A stretch of 64,000 nt of DNA, from assembly GCA_035582835.1 (NCBI GenBank), contig JAYKAV010000666.1:1685784-1749783 (forward strand), written 5' to 3'. The notes below the pieces were generated by a model that saw only the letters and a list, made by a program, of their open reading frames with translations, was not told the origin of the DNA and did no database searches. Of the stretch, positions 1-12,900 are shown piece after piece (the first letter of the stretch is position 1; every line of letters begins with the position of its first letter). Position numbers and translations under genes: made by a program. Source of the stretch: Phoebastria nigripes. Taxonomy: Eukaryota > Chordata > Aves > Procellariiformes > Diomedeidae.

Positions 1-3000
1 AGAAGCAGTGGGAGCTGTGTGTTTTGAAGGTATGTGGATGGGAGATGGCCCTGTCTGTCTGCTTGATCTGTTCCTTCAGGCAGAGGCTGGATGAGAAAGA
101 CCTGCCCAGGATAAGAGAGAAGTACTCTTGCTTTTTCAAAACAGCAGTAAGACATGCTTACAAGACATTGCATCCTTGCAATGCGGGAATTGTGATTCAG
201 ATTTGGAGCTTGTTGTTCTGCTTTATTGCAAGATGCTCCTGAACATCTAGAGACGAGCAGGGGCTCTGTTTTCTCATATGCCACTGTTGGGCTCTTTTAG
301 GCTTCTTGGACCAGTTTTGCTGNAGTTACGCTTTGTCACAGCAAAGCTTTACTTCTGTCGTGCTTGGGAATACTACACTTAGAGATGACTTTGAATCTTC
401 AGTTATAACCAATACAAGTTTCTGTCTCTGTTGCTTCATATACGTTGCAGTTAGTTTGTAGTGGTTGTGCTGACTCCCAGGTTGTTGCTAGATGCAATTT
501 AGGCAGTTACCTTTTTTTGAGTATTATTAATGTGAGGAGCCATTTGTCTTTTTTTACTGCAATTAGGATCAAATGAGGCAATTGAATTCAGCAGNACCAG
601 CTATGGAGGAAACCTAATACTGCTCTGTTTTGATGTGACATAAGTGTATTTCATTTGAAAATCAATTGTTAAAATGCGTTAAATTTTCAAGAGCAGAGCC
701 AAGGCCCATCCCTCTCACAATGCAGTTACCTTGGCTTCTTGCCTGGCTAGAGCTGGCATCTATAGTAATTTCACAGTGCGTCAAGTTACTAAATCAGAAT
801 TTAACCTAATAGGAATTTACAAGAATCAAAAGCAAAGGATGGGACGGCATCAGCTACCGCTTCCCGNCTGAAAAACACTGCGTGTAAATCTGCAGAAAAA
901 GATGAAAAAATCTGAAAGAGACTAAATTCCTCCCTGTGCTACATATTCTGCCTTTCACTCTACTGCAGCCTTTGCACACGCTGTTGTTTCAGCTGAATGG
1001 AAATAATGTACGTCAAAATACAGAATACAGCCATTGTCATCAAAGATCCTCCTTTCCTTCAAGCATGGCTCATTTCTTCCTGCAGAAACTGAGCTCCAAA
1101 TGACGTCCTGAGGAGTATTATATCCACTGTGCTGTGGACCACAGATGCCTTTTGTGTGCTTTCCTAGGCCATGACCTCCAGGGTCATGGAGTCCTTGCAC
1201 GTCTAGTAGTGGGTCCATCTGTAGCACTGGGGGCTGAAATGCTGTCCAAGTGTTTGGAATGATCTGCAACCCTTCTTGGTCTGACTTCCTTCCCAAACAG
1301 CATTTCTACAGACTCATTGGGATCCAAGGCCGCTCCCTTTGTATCTTGTGAGGATCACCTTGGATTTAAGGAGGATGCGTGCCTTTATTTACCAGATCAT
1401 TTTCAGGAGGGGGGCTGCTAGTCTGTTGCGATGGGACACCGGTTTTCCATTTTCAGCTTGCTTTGCAGTATGATTCACCCTTTGCACAGGGAGTGTCTCT
1501 GATTCATGGTGGAAGATTCTGGTAAGCGTGGAGAGTAACTCCATCTCATCTCCCTGCAGTTTTTGTTTCTGTCCAGCAGTGCTATCCTGGTCTCTCCTTG
1601 CCAAAATTTGTCTTTCCCTGGAGAGCTTTCGGGTGCCAAGGAAGCTCCTAAAAAACGGACTCCAGCTCAGCGCAGTAAGGTTTATGAGCTGTGCTGGAAC
1701 GCCTGAAGTTACGCACCTACCTAATTTTCCGTTCCAACTTTCCATGTATGATGTACGATAGTAATGTCAGAAGAGTGCGTCACTGGCTTTTAAAAGTCCT
1801 GCATGTGTTTTGGAACAAGTAACTCTGCACAGCCCAGTAGACAAACTGGCTCCCAACTGGGAGGTCCAGTGCCCCTGTCATGGCCCAATTTGCAGTGTAG
1901 ATGCACCCAAGGTGGCGGAATTGCCTCTCTTCCCAGCTGACGAGACATAGCCAGAAGACTTAATCCTATGATTTATTTAATGCAATTGGATGAAATTTTA
2001 CAACAAAAGCTTGAAAAAAAATTTCGGAAGACCTAATTCTGTAAACACTGAAGAAGATATTTTCTTCAGTGAAGGGTTTGCAAGCCAACTTGTATATCTT
2101 CTGTCTAGGCTTGAGACTGTAACCAGGGTTTTGCATGATTACAGTCTTTTTAACCAGCATTTCTTGTTCTAATGTTTAACTTATTCTCCACTTTTGAAAA
2201 CTTACTGTGGTTTTTCCCTGGTCATCTTTAATCTGGGTTTTCATAAATTATTTCTAGATTATACTCTTGCACTGTAAGAGGTGTCCTCAATTTTGTGTAT
2301 TAATTTATAAGATACCTCCCACTGAGAGTGTTTCCTGCAGAATCAGAACTCTTTTTTAATACAAGAGAGACTAAAAACTTCAAATGAAGCTCTGATGAAA
2401 GGAGAGCTATAAAATAAGGATAATTTTTTTTTTTAAGAGATGAATTATTTCTCCTGTCTTCTGCTATCAGAATGCTCAGTGCCTGATTTCCAAAATACAG
2501 AGAGTTTGCAATCTCTAGTACTTCATAACAACTGCAGATCCCAAAAGATCAACAATAAACAAACATTTATAGTCAACGCTGACAGTTTCATTTTTAGAAG
2601 GAACTCTTTTGAGTGTAGAGAATAATCTCTGCTGTTTAATTTAATATTTATTGTCTAACTGCCTGTCTCCCTTTGCTTTGGTGATGCTAAGAACAATGAG
2701 GTTTACTGATATTCTTGTCTTTTCCTCTGCTTCTTGATGCTTTTAAAATAACAAAATATGGAAGATGGGCACTGGGCTGTGTTAGAGACACATTGGTTGT
2801 TACAGTCAGGTTTGTTTTCATTAACCTAAACTCAAGTGACGTAGGGTGAGGAAGGGCACATACCCTCAGAATTTTTTTGTTCTAAATAGTGGAAATGCTA
2901 AAAAATTGTAAGTGTGAGCCTTTCTTTGTGGAGGTTTACCAAGTGGGCATTTTTTCTTACAGTGTTCACAGTAGCTGCTATAACATAGATATTTATTGCG

Positions 3001-3239
3001 TGGAAGTGCTTGCCATTTCAGGGCATAGAACTACTAGTGTACTCTGTATTTGCCTTATTGGACTAGTGTCAGTGTCACAGTTTAATTACATTGTGGTGGT
3101 AGAAGTCCAATGTGTAATGGTGCCCGGTCTTCTTTAAGAGGCAATGTAGTCCACTGAATGGAGTCTGCAGATCAAGTCTGCTTCAGGCTTTGCTAATGAT
3201 ACAGGAGACAAATTGCCGTACACATTTCCTTCTCCATTT
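1..3239. other. non-coding unique sequence, no gene recognised
   Basis: No open frame here exceeds about 120 codons and none resembles a protein I know. Overlapping frames on both strands at about 0.95-1.76 kb show no conserved motif and look like chance. Single undetermined bases lie at 323, 595 and 867. The only exon-like signal is a pyrimidine-rich acceptor at 78-79 followed by an open frame and a possible donor at 147, treated in the findings. I see no repeat that I can name in this stretch. Confidence 0.6.
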
Positions 3240-3395
3240 GCTAATTTGTCTGTTCAGATTGGCAATTCTTGTAGTCTGTGTGTTTGTGCAGTGTCTAGCA
3301 CAACTTGACTTTGATATCAGAGTAGGACCATAGTATTTATTATTGCTAACTGTAATACCATGTTCAAGAATATAATGTATAAGAATCAAATAAAT
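3240..3395 (+). repeat. probable old retroposon 3' tail (SINE/LINE, amniote type)
   Basis: The segment reads like the degenerate tail of an old amniote retroposon: a phrase resembling 'tgtgtttgtgcagtgtctag', then 'cacaa', then a diverged stretch ending in an A/T-rich 'taataccat' tail. I recognise this order of phrases from dispersed repeats in bird and reptile genomes, but I cannot name the family with certainty. The ends are by eye. An alternative is unique sequence with accidental similarity. Confidence 0.4.
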
Positions 3396-3853
3396 CTTTA
3401 ACTTCCATTTAAAGATCCTGTTTTATTTCCTCTCAGATATGCAAACATTTCAAGGCATTTAATATTATGTGTTATTAAAAATTCCAGGGCACAGAATTAC
3501 CATCATCCACTTAATGTCACTAGATTTATCTAAAAATAAGTGAATTCTTAAAAAAAAGTGAAATGGATATTTGTTGAAACATAAATTTAGTAAAGAGTGG
3601 ACTGTTGCAATACTGATGATGTAGCTCTAGATGTACAATTGTTAGGACTTTATAAAAATGTACAATTTATATGGGTTCTTTCTGTTTAATAGAGGTATTA
3701 AATTATTAATTTTGAAGCAGGTCTCCGCTGAATTAAAAGATGAAACAACAATTTTATTTGGTGCCAAAATTAGTTACTTAAACCAATTACGAATATGTTT
3801 CCATGACTTTAGCTGTTCGAAGTGCTTGCTAGAAAAGTGCTCTTCATTTTAAA

Positions 3854-4010
3854 GACCCAAGGGATTAATGGTCTTTCTGGGCATGTGCTGCACTCATACG
3901 TATTAAGAGCTACATTTGAATATGGAGATTGGAGCCCATATGGTTTGCATACCCTAAAGGATAGATGATAAATGTTGCCCTGTGTATAAATGACCCAGGG
4001 GATTAATGGT
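3854..4010 (+). repeat. 19-bp direct repeat pair, 138 bp apart
   Basis: The 19-mers at 3854-3872 and 3992-4010 differ at one position (gacccaagggattaatggt against gacccaggggattaatggt). The flanks do not extend the match, so this is not an ordinary tandem duplication. It may be the remains of two copies of a short element, a paired protein-binding site, or chance. Confidence 0.5.
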
Positions 4011-5277
4011 TGTCTATGAAGACTTTCAATTTTAGAATCTAGCCTCTTCACTGATACTATGGTGAATAATGCTTTAGAAGTGCTTAAAATAGAGTCAAGA
4101 GCTGGAAATTATTTTCTTTCCAGTTGTCTATATGAAATGAATTGTGAGTCATCCTTGCTGTCATGCGATCATACACACTTAGGCCCCAATAATCAGTAAT
4201 TATTGTACCTGTTCAAGCAGGTGCCATCTAGAAAACCAAAGGATCATAGGATTTATACTGCTTTATTACCTAGATTTCTCACTCATTTCTGAAGCACGCT
4301 GATGGAGCTGTACCAAAAAGTAGGATGAAATGCCTTGTTCTGCCGTTTACTTTACCGGAGGCAGGATTTGAACCTTGGATTTTGAGGAAGGTATTAAATA
4401 TTATTTATAAAAACATTATTCTTGTTCAGCTCGTGCCATCAACTCTTCTTTCTACTGCTTCATTTGTAATTCATATTTGTATGTTATAATAATAAGCATA
4501 GAATGTAATAACAGATATTTCAAAAGGCAACAGCAGGGAACAATCAAACAATTAACAGTTAGCGGCAGAAGCAATGCAGAAAGTGGAGTAATCATCCAAG
4601 GTATCTTGGAAAAGATCAGAGAATTCTCTCATCCTTTCAGGGTGATATTTATAGACTTTGCCTCTGACTTAGTACACATGATACTGCGGGTTTTTTTCTT
4701 CCTTTTTTCAGTTCATCTGAAAACCTTTTTTTCCAGGAAGGAACAAACTTCAAGTAAAACATGACTTTGTACTTGACCCTTTCATTATAGAGGATTAACA
4801 GGTTTGGTGGATTCCTAGTATTCTCCCTGGGAAACGAGCCTAAGTCACATGTATCTGTTTTTTGAGTGAGCTTTTGAATCTGCTGGACAAGAAGGTCGGT
4901 CTATGAAATTTGAGAAATGACAGAATGGCTGAGGCCAGGACAATACCTTCAAAACCTTTTATTGTCCTCGTCACATTCACACTGATGTTTGCAATTAGTT
5001 TGTGATAGGGGAGTATAAAAGTGGCTTGAACTGTGTGCCAAATCCAAAAATGCCTTGCATTGAAAACCGAGTTCATTAGTTTTATTGAATATTGATTCAG
5101 AAATTTTAATTCTGATTACTCAGTTATTAAATTTTTCAGTCAAGATGGTCAAAAAGGAAGAAGAGGTGTAGGGGTAGCAAACCTTTTCCCCTACTGTATG
5201 AATTCTCCTCACCTTTTCTCTCTCTCCGTATTGGAGACAAGGTCTCTATATGTCTCAAATTTTGTATTACTGTCGTC

Positions 5278-5295
5278 TTTTTTTTTTTTTTTTTT
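5278..5295 (+). repeat. poly(T) tract, 18 bases
   Basis: This is an uninterrupted run of 18 T bases. It could be simple replication slippage or the A tail of something inserted on the minus strand. No recognisable element adjoins it. Confidence 0.9.
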
Positions 5296-5683
5296 CCATT
5301 TACTTGGACCATAATAGTATGTAGCAGGCCTGATTATGGATAGTGCTAACAACTGTACAAACATACATGAAAAAGTCAGTTCTTTCCCAAAAAACTTTGT
5401 CCTAGTGGTTATCACTTGTGTGACAATTATTACTGTATCACATGTACTTTGCCATGAGGTATTTTTTTCTCTTGTGTTAGAGCTCACTGGTCTGCACCAG
5501 AATAATTTTGTATATTCCACATAATTTATTCATACCCCAGCACATTATTAATAATTACCATAATCTGCATTACAGTAATGCCAAGAATTATAAGTTGTAG
5601 ACCAGAAAGCTGTTGTGCTCAGTGCTGTTAAAACACATCACGAAAGCAGTCCCAGGCAAGACAAGGTTTTCATGTAAAATCAT

Positions 5684-5775
5684 TATGGTTGAATGGATAA
5701 CGGGTAGAACTGGGAGCCAGTAATTCTTGTTTTCTAATTCTGCTTCTCCCACTGATTCACTGGATGGTCGGTGCC
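5684..5775 (+). repeat. MIR-like SINE fragment, plus orientation
   Basis: The order of phrases follows the tRNA-derived and core parts of MIR: 'actgggagccag', then 'ttctaattctgcttctccca', then 'ctgattcactggatgg'. MIR and related CORE-SINEs are ancient and spread through amniotes, so a diverged copy in a bird is expected. The flanks fade gradually and no target-site duplication is visible. The family assignment is from memory of the consensus. Confidence 0.5.
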
Positions 5776-5964
5776 TGCGGAGCTACTGCTGAGCCAGACA
5801 CAAGTTTGCCGATGACTGTATGTGTCTGTTTTCCTTGACATAATATGTGATTAATTCCCTGCCATGTTTGGATGGAGAACAAGGGCAAATAATGCATTAT
5901 ATGTATAAGATGGCTTTGCTGCGAGCTTGTTGGAAGGCAGAATGATACAGAAATTTAGGCTGGG

Positions 5965-6258
5965 GGGTTCAAGCGAGAGGTCATCGACTCATCCATCAGG
6001 ACCCCGAGATCATTTTCTGCAGAGCTGCTGCCCAGCTAGTCAGTCCCCTCTCTGTAGGGATTCACAGGGTTGGTCCATCCCACATTCAGAGCTTTGCATC
6101 TGTCTTTTTCGAACTTCATGAAGTTTTTGATGGTCTTACCTCCAGCTTGTTGAGTTCCCTCTGAGTGGTAGCCCTGCCCTCCAACTCCCCCCACTTTGGT
6201 GTCATTTGCAAGCTTGTAGAGAGCACAGTCCATCCTATCAACCACACGTAGATGTGAA
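5965..6258 (-). mobile_element. CR1 LINE fragment, ORF2 reverse-transcriptase region
   Basis: On the minus strand the frame at about 6036-6314 translates into a stretch that follows the C-terminal half of the CR1 ORF2 reverse transcriptase. It shows 'LANDTKVGG' where the family has the catalytic FADDTKLGG block, then a 'FMKFEKDRCKALNVG' block where CR1 has LMKFNKGKCKVLHLG. One catalytic aspartate is replaced by asparagine and the copy is truncated at both ends, so it is inactive. CR1 is the main LINE of birds and moves by target-primed reverse transcription, leaving mostly 5'-truncated copies. Internal fragments like this one are usually older copies cut by deletion. Confidence 0.85.
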
Positions 6259-6775
6259 AGCCCATCTCCTCTCTCAGCATGGGTAAGGCTCTTTTCCAGC
6301 AGTAATGTAAACATGTTACCCCACGCACTTAGAAGTTATGAAAATTAATAAAAACCCTACGCACATTTGTACAGATTCTATACGTGCATTCTTTTTATTC
6401 CAGCACTTTGGAGTCAGCAGGTCTAATTTGAGGATGGGAGACAGCTCCAGCCCACAGGTTTGGATTGGATCTGGGCTGCAGCATTTGCGTGTGGGCATCT
6501 AGCCTGTTTAAAGCTGACCATCCTCTGAAAGAGCTTAAGTGACAAAGTACAAGCTGTTACAGCAGGTAACAAGAGCTTGGGGGGTACGAAATGACCCCAC
6601 AGGGAGTATTTCATTTAAGAAATACTGCTACCAGCCCCAGCACTGTGGAGTCCCTGATGGTTTGCATTGGCCACAGGATGGTGGCAATTTGTTCCTGTAA
6701 GAGTGAAGGGCGATTTTAGAGAGGGAGAGCAGCTTACTTCACCTTGCTAACAGCCTAGCTACAGCAGTCCAAAGG

Positions 6776-6852
6776 TGATTTACCCATGGTTACAAAGTGA
6801 AAAACATCAGAGATCTCAGTGGTAGCCCTTTGCTCTAACTGTTAACCATGCT
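6776..6852 (-). repeat. MIR-like SINE fragment, minus orientation
   Basis: Read on the plus strand, the phrases 'ggttacaaagtg', 'catcagagatctcagtggta' and 'tgctctaactgttaaccat' appear in the order expected of an antisense MIR core and tRNA-like head. The match is diverged and judged by eye. It could instead be a related CORE-SINE. Confidence 0.4.
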
Positions 6853-6973
6853 AAAATAAGGTAAAAGCTTGATTTAAACTAACGAAAGCAAAGGAAATGC
6901 ACAATTATATACAGCATGCCCGATTCTCCCGCCCTCCCTCGTGCTCAAATGTGCATTTCTTGAAAATGTGTTT

Positions 6974-6995
6974 GGGAGGGAGGAGGGGAACGGGG
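6974..6995 (+). other. G-quadruplex motif
   Basis: Four runs of three or more G (6974-6976, 6978-6980, 6985-6988, 6992-6995) are separated by loops of one, four and three bases. This satisfies the usual G3N1-7 rule for intramolecular G-quadruplex folding. No gene or promoter that I can recognise lies next to it, so any role is unknown. Confidence 0.75.
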
Positions 6996-9900
6996 CTGTT
7001 GTGAGGGTTGCTGTCTGCACACAGTGGGGAGAATTAGAAATCAGGTTGCTGCCTTAACTCTGCCAGTTGAAGCCAAAGCCACAGGGATATTATTTTTGAC
7101 ACTGTGCACAGTGGATTATAACTTCAGCTCCCATTACCTCTAATGGGATCTTTGCTTGCAATCTGCCACTGCTACAGCAATGAAAATCCGTCCCTTAATG
7201 CTATTTTACTATTGCAGGTTTTTGTGTTTAATTATATTATATAATAATTTGTTGCAGCATCTGCATGATTCCTTTAGAAGTGCACTTGAAATGCTTATGA
7301 TTTTTTATAAACACAATCTGTGTAGCACTTTAAGTCTCTCATTGCTTTTGTAAACTATTCTGCCTTAATACAGCATCATTTTTTCTCCCTTGCTGGGTGA
7401 GCACCATCTTTTACAGTGTGGCCATTTTGAAAAGCACAGGGGTAGTAATGCCAAGAAGCCCAGACCTCTCGTTATTGCATTGATGACTTGTGAGAGAACA
7501 CTCAGGTGTTACAGCCTGCTCCCACTAGAGTCAAATGCAGAAAAAAACCCCCAAGACACTAGTAGGTAGAAGGTTTATCTTTAGCGGTGAAATGCATTAT
7601 AAATGTTATAAAATTAATATTAGTCAATATAAAATGATACTATATTGAATTATATAAAATTATGAGAAAATAGCTACATTGCTACATACATTTTTTCATG
7701 GATGTGCGTTCAAACTTTTACGTGAATTGGTTTACAATTTACTGCTTTTTTCTCAGACATACACGTACATTTAACTGATCTGCAAAATGATGAGGTTGTG
7801 AGATAACATCTAAAAATTACTAGGTCTGAATTATTCACCAAGCTCTGTCCTTGTGCAGGCTGTCATCAGCTCTACAGCCCTACAAAGCTAATCTCTCAGA
7901 AAGATGAGAAATGAACATGATGGCTGTTGCTCTGTTTTCCTCCTGCAACTTCTTTTTTTTATCTTCTCTCTCTCCCTACATATACATGTACATATATTTG
8001 TGTATATATGTGTAGAGAGAGATTTGTATGTCTGGAGAGAAAGCAAGATTTATTATGCTCCTTTTAATTTGCTTTGGAGGCATTGCTTACTGGGGACACA
8101 GTATGTACTGAACAGAGCGTACTAATTAAGTACCAGAAGGCAGACAACCCATTTACTTGAGACTTTGCCACAGATGCATTAATTGTTTACACATGACTTT
8201 CTCCCCCCGCTCCCCCTTCCTTTTTGAACCATCTACACTTTAGATATACTGCCTGCCAGCACNTTGATCAGCACTACTCTCCCACCTTGTCAAAGACAGG
8301 AAACATTCCTGCTTCTTTTGGGCAAGGAATTATTTTTCCAGCTCCTTGTCTTTTTGGCAGTGACTGTAGCGCTGGGTTGATGGTTTGCGCTAGGCGTCCG
8401 TTGTGCTATGGNTACGCTGTGTGGTCGAGTTGCTTCGTGCTGGGGCGGGTCATGAAGTTTTCTCCGTGCTACTGTTAAGGAAAAATATTCTAATTTGAGC
8501 ACAGATTAAAGGAGCTCTCATTCAAATGTGTAATTTTAGCCAGGGAAGAGGTTAGTCGTGGGAATCTTCCTCCGGAGCTGTACCTGTGAGGTGGGATGTG
8601 CTGGGGTCCTTTTCTGCTTTGGGCCTTGAGAGCGCTAGAGGGGACTGCATTAAGGTAATACACGTGCGAGATAAGGGATGCTGGAATTTCTTGATAGCTG
8701 TACGTGGAGTAACATTGCAACTATTTGCTGAAACTGGGAGCTGTGTGCAAAACTTTCATTCTTTGCCTCCCACAGCGACGCCAGCTAACGCCTCCTGACG
8801 AAGGGTGTGCGATATGCCTGTTTTATCCAGCCTTGGGCAAAACATACAGAGGTGTATGTATACCAACGTGGAAATAACACAGTCCAGTGTGTATGATCTG
8901 GAGTACACCGGATTGATGCTTTTTTATGATCCGAAATGCTCGTTTAACTCCCTCAGCTCAACATTTACATTCACGTTTTAAAGAACTATTGAAATAANGG
9001 CAAAAAGGTCTCCTAAAAGCATTGTTTCTGACAAGCAGAAGAGCAAATTTCTCATGAAAGAATCTATTTTTGGTATGATTTCTATCCCAGTTTAACAGGA
9101 TGGAGGGGTTTGGAGAGGATGGCTCCATCTGATTTCACTTAGTCCATCCTTATGCCTCTCTAATTGCCTTGTTTTAACTAGAAGCATTTCTAATTAACAA
9201 TGGAGCACTAACTCAACAGGGCACTACCTAACGTGAACTGGGACTTTGACCGTTTGGGAGCGTTCTCAAAATAAATAAAGGGCCTAACTCTGCTCTCTAG
9301 TGCCAAGTAATTAATTTCTTCCAGGGAAAGAAACAAAGTAGTAAACTACCATACTGTGGGAGTAAGTGTGGTACGATTTGTTCCAAATTTTAAAATTTGA
9401 TAGATTTTTTCATATGTCTCCCTTCAAAGAGGAAGGTAATTGTATTTATATAATTGAGGTAGAGATGGTCACAGCAGGTTTTGGGGGAAGTCAAGAAAGA
9501 ACATGCTGCTTTACTTGCTTTACATTTATTACTTAGAACATCATAAAAACAATTGTATTTTTCTGTTGTTTATTTTATGTATTTCTGTATGACAAAACCC
9601 ATTGTATGTCTACATTTAAACATCCATTTAAAAAATTCTGTAAAATATTATACTAACACATAATGACAACTGATTTCAACCATAGGAAAAAAATCCCCTC
9701 TAAAATGCTAATAATTAAAGTGCATTTACACAGTTTCTATATATTATTTAAAGGTAATATACTGCTGTTGCACAGGCAGATGTCTGCACTGCATCAATAC
9801 CTCTTTATCTCTGCTTTTCTTTGAAAGTTATTTTTCTCCTTTTTCAGAAACCAACATTTCTGTGTATTGCTTACATATCTAACTTTGAAGACTTCTTTTA

Positions 9901-12900
9901 AAATAGTTATGTGACATTAATAAATCTCTGTCTTCGGGGGGGTTGATACTTTTCTTAGTAGCACTCCTTTTCAATAGTTTCTCTTTGGACATTAACCTTA
10001 AATTGCAAATTAAAGATTAAAGATATTTCAGGAATTGGCAAGCGTTCTGAATCATAATTTATTAAGCGTGACATGATTTGACTTGATCACAGGCCCTGAT
10101 ATTTTCAGTGTTCTCAGGAATACAAAAATTATTGAAAGAAAACAAAATGTAAGGAAATGCTAGCCAGTCAAACTCAGAAAGGTAAGCAAATTAATGAATA
10201 TCACAGCTCAAGTAAAGTATTTTTAATTCCCTTACAGATGACTGAAGAACTGATTTTCTGGTCTTACCTAGTCACTTTGGCTGCAGTAATCACTATGTCT
10301 AAGATGAACTACTGAGGACGTCTATTAAAATGATGATTTCTAATTCAGCTCTGGAATTATTGAAGCTTTCGGGAAATAAAAGGCAAGATTTTCACTAAGT
10401 GTATCCACCCATTTCTAATTCCACCATTCTCAAGAATAAAAGTAGTTATATTTAAGGACCAGAGAATAAAAATAATTCAATTTAAGCACCAGAGAAAAAT
10501 ACCATTAATAATTTAAATAGTTGTTGCTTAAAAGTGAAAAAATAGAAGTAAGCACTTTGCCAGCAGAATGCAGTTTTGGACTGCAGGAGGTGAAATGTAG
10601 ACCAGAGCTCTTGGTGTTCCTCTTCAGCACTAAAAAAACCCACATTTGAAGCATTTGAAGGTCTGCAAGGAGATGGGTATTTCATGAAATATGCAGTATG
10701 AGAAGAAGCATTATTGAGAAAAATAAAACAACAGGTAAGGGTAGTATATTTTAATACAACTAACTGTTTCTTGACAATTAAGGAATTGGAGGGCATAGTA
10801 GATAATTTAGTAGCTCTTCTCGAACTCGAATGTCCCTGACACTGTAGTTCCACTGTGACTAATTTGTTAGAACAAAACAACAAATGGATGAATTAATCTA
10901 AATTTGATTTTTAGTCCTTGAGATGGTTTCTTTTCTGCCTATTTTCTCCAGTTAAGACATTTAAAGGAAAAAAAGAAACACGATGCTAGGAACGACCAAT
11001 TTCATTGAAAGGAACCTGGAACAATAATTTATGTAAAATCAGTGTAAAGAAGGACTTCATGATTCAGTCCATTATCTGTGAGCTTAATAGATCTATGCCC
11101 TGCGTCATAAGACATTCTAGATTGACAACAATGCATGGTAATTACTTATTAATCATAGAGAAATATTTTATGTAAGAGCTTTTCAGATGAAATTCAGTCA
11201 TTCAACCAGATTAAAGACTTCTGTACTGAAGACCTATTTTCTGTGGGTAATGGTTTTGATTTTCCTGTCTGTCCATTGTCAAAAAACCTGAACTTGGGGA
11301 ATCTCAACAACTGAGATGGATTTAATATTTGCATATTTTCCTTGCACAGATTTTCTTCAAATTTTGTAGTCTGCAGTTATTCACCAGCCACTTTCTTGGT
11401 CTTTAAATTGTGTGCTCTAGATCCCATGTGAGAATTTGATACATGGAATTAAAATAGAATGGTGTAATTTTCAGTATATAGAAATACACAGATCATGTCT
11501 CCTTTGGGATTTCAGTCCCTGGTGTAGTTTCAATTACACAAATAACCGATGTAGCTGTGATTGACATTAACGGCAATTGCACGAGACTGATGTAGGTTGG
11601 TTGGATTTATTCTATCCTGTTGAAGCGCTCTAAGAGATAGCTGAGTGATGGGGTTTACTAACTGTCCATGCTGTGTTGGCTTTGGAACACAGCTAGGAAG
11701 GTGTAATGGATGGGAGATACTGAGAACACCCCACTGGCATGTCGAAGAAAGATTCTTTGGACTCATTCTGTTACTGCTTTTTAGGTTTTTGGGTTGCATG
11801 GATATCTGAGTTTGTTTCTGCCTGTGGCTGCTTGAGGTGACTGTATGGTGCACAGGACCGTGCAGCATGGCCTGCACCATCTCCTCTCCTCCAGGTCTCT
11901 GGTGCCCCATGCGTAGCATTCTCCTTCAAAAACATAAAGGGAAGCTGCTCAGCTCTGTCCATAGCTGAGCTGGTTACGCACTCAGCAGCAGCAGGATGCC
12001 TGCCGGGAGGGGGATGCATCGGAGGTGTCTCAGGGCAGCCCTGGCTTAGCAGGTACTGTGTAGACCTGGAGCCACATGGACTAAATCTGTCAGAAACCAG
12101 GTGCCACAAGTAAATGCCAGGGTGCTAGACCTGGCCCCTGGCAACTACCACACACACCTGCGAGTTCTGGTTACTCAAGCAAACCTTGCTTCCCTCTCCA
12201 CCAAACAACTCACATGCCAACCTGAGCCAGTTCTGGCTGGCTGTGAGCCACAGCTGATGGGCAGTAGCATCATCAGCCACTGCCGTTGGCTCTGCAGGAG
12301 CTGGAGTTGGTTGTAGCGGGTCACCTTGGGAGATGTTGTGTTCACATGGGGTGCCAGCTCCTTGGCAATAACACACTGAGATGTGTATCTGGTGACTGGA
12401 GAAAAGGGGACTAACAATGAGAGAACAAAATGTTTCACAAGAGACTGCTGGGTTCAGGCAGGGATGTCCTTGGCCCTCTGAAAAGTTTGGAGGGAAATCC
12501 CTCTGGTTTGGGATTAGTTGCATTCAAAGAGTCCCGGGGTGACATATTGCCATTTCTAAACTGAGTTGTTTGGTACACCTGGTCTTCTGATATTCAGGAG
12601 CTCAAGAAGGCAAAGAAACAGTGGAAAGCAGAAATGGGCTTACAGACTGCAGGAAAGGCTTGGTAGTGTTGTTCTTGATTTTGGGTTTCCTTGTTGTGAG
12701 ATACATTGCTTTGTAGGTTAGGTGCCGCAGGGCTGCGTAGGAACTCTACCTGGCAAAGTCCAGCTGAGGTGCAGTGCAGATGGGGGCAAAAGATATTCCA
12801 TTTTTCAACAATAGGAATGTATTTTGGCTTTTGCTGTGGAGAGAGAGTTGAAAACGCGTGACTTGTCTTCTCTGTAAATAGGAACCGTGCACGTTTTGTC

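Larger units (their letters stand above)
3396..5683. other. non-coding stretch, no gene recognised
   Basis: This is AT-rich sequence without a convincing open frame. It contains a 19-bp imperfect direct repeat (3854-3872 and 3992-4010) and an 18-base T tract (5278-5295), both listed separately. A short run near 4357-4380 ('ggatttgaacc') is faintly like an antisense MIR core but too short to call. Nothing else stands out. Confidence 0.55.

Noticed and set aside
6036..6314. 92-codon minus-strand frame as an intact host gene
   Set aside because: It is a CR1 reverse-transcriptase remnant with a replaced catalytic residue and missing ends.
10482..10883. Minus-strand frame of about 133 codons
   Set aside because: Composition follows the AT-rich background, there is no family motif, and nothing nearby suggests a promoter or splice structure.
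11530..12523. Overlapping minus-strand frames as a multi-exon gene
   Set aside because: The frames overlap each other and plus-strand frames, show no conserved motif, and I could not find a consistent set of splice sites.
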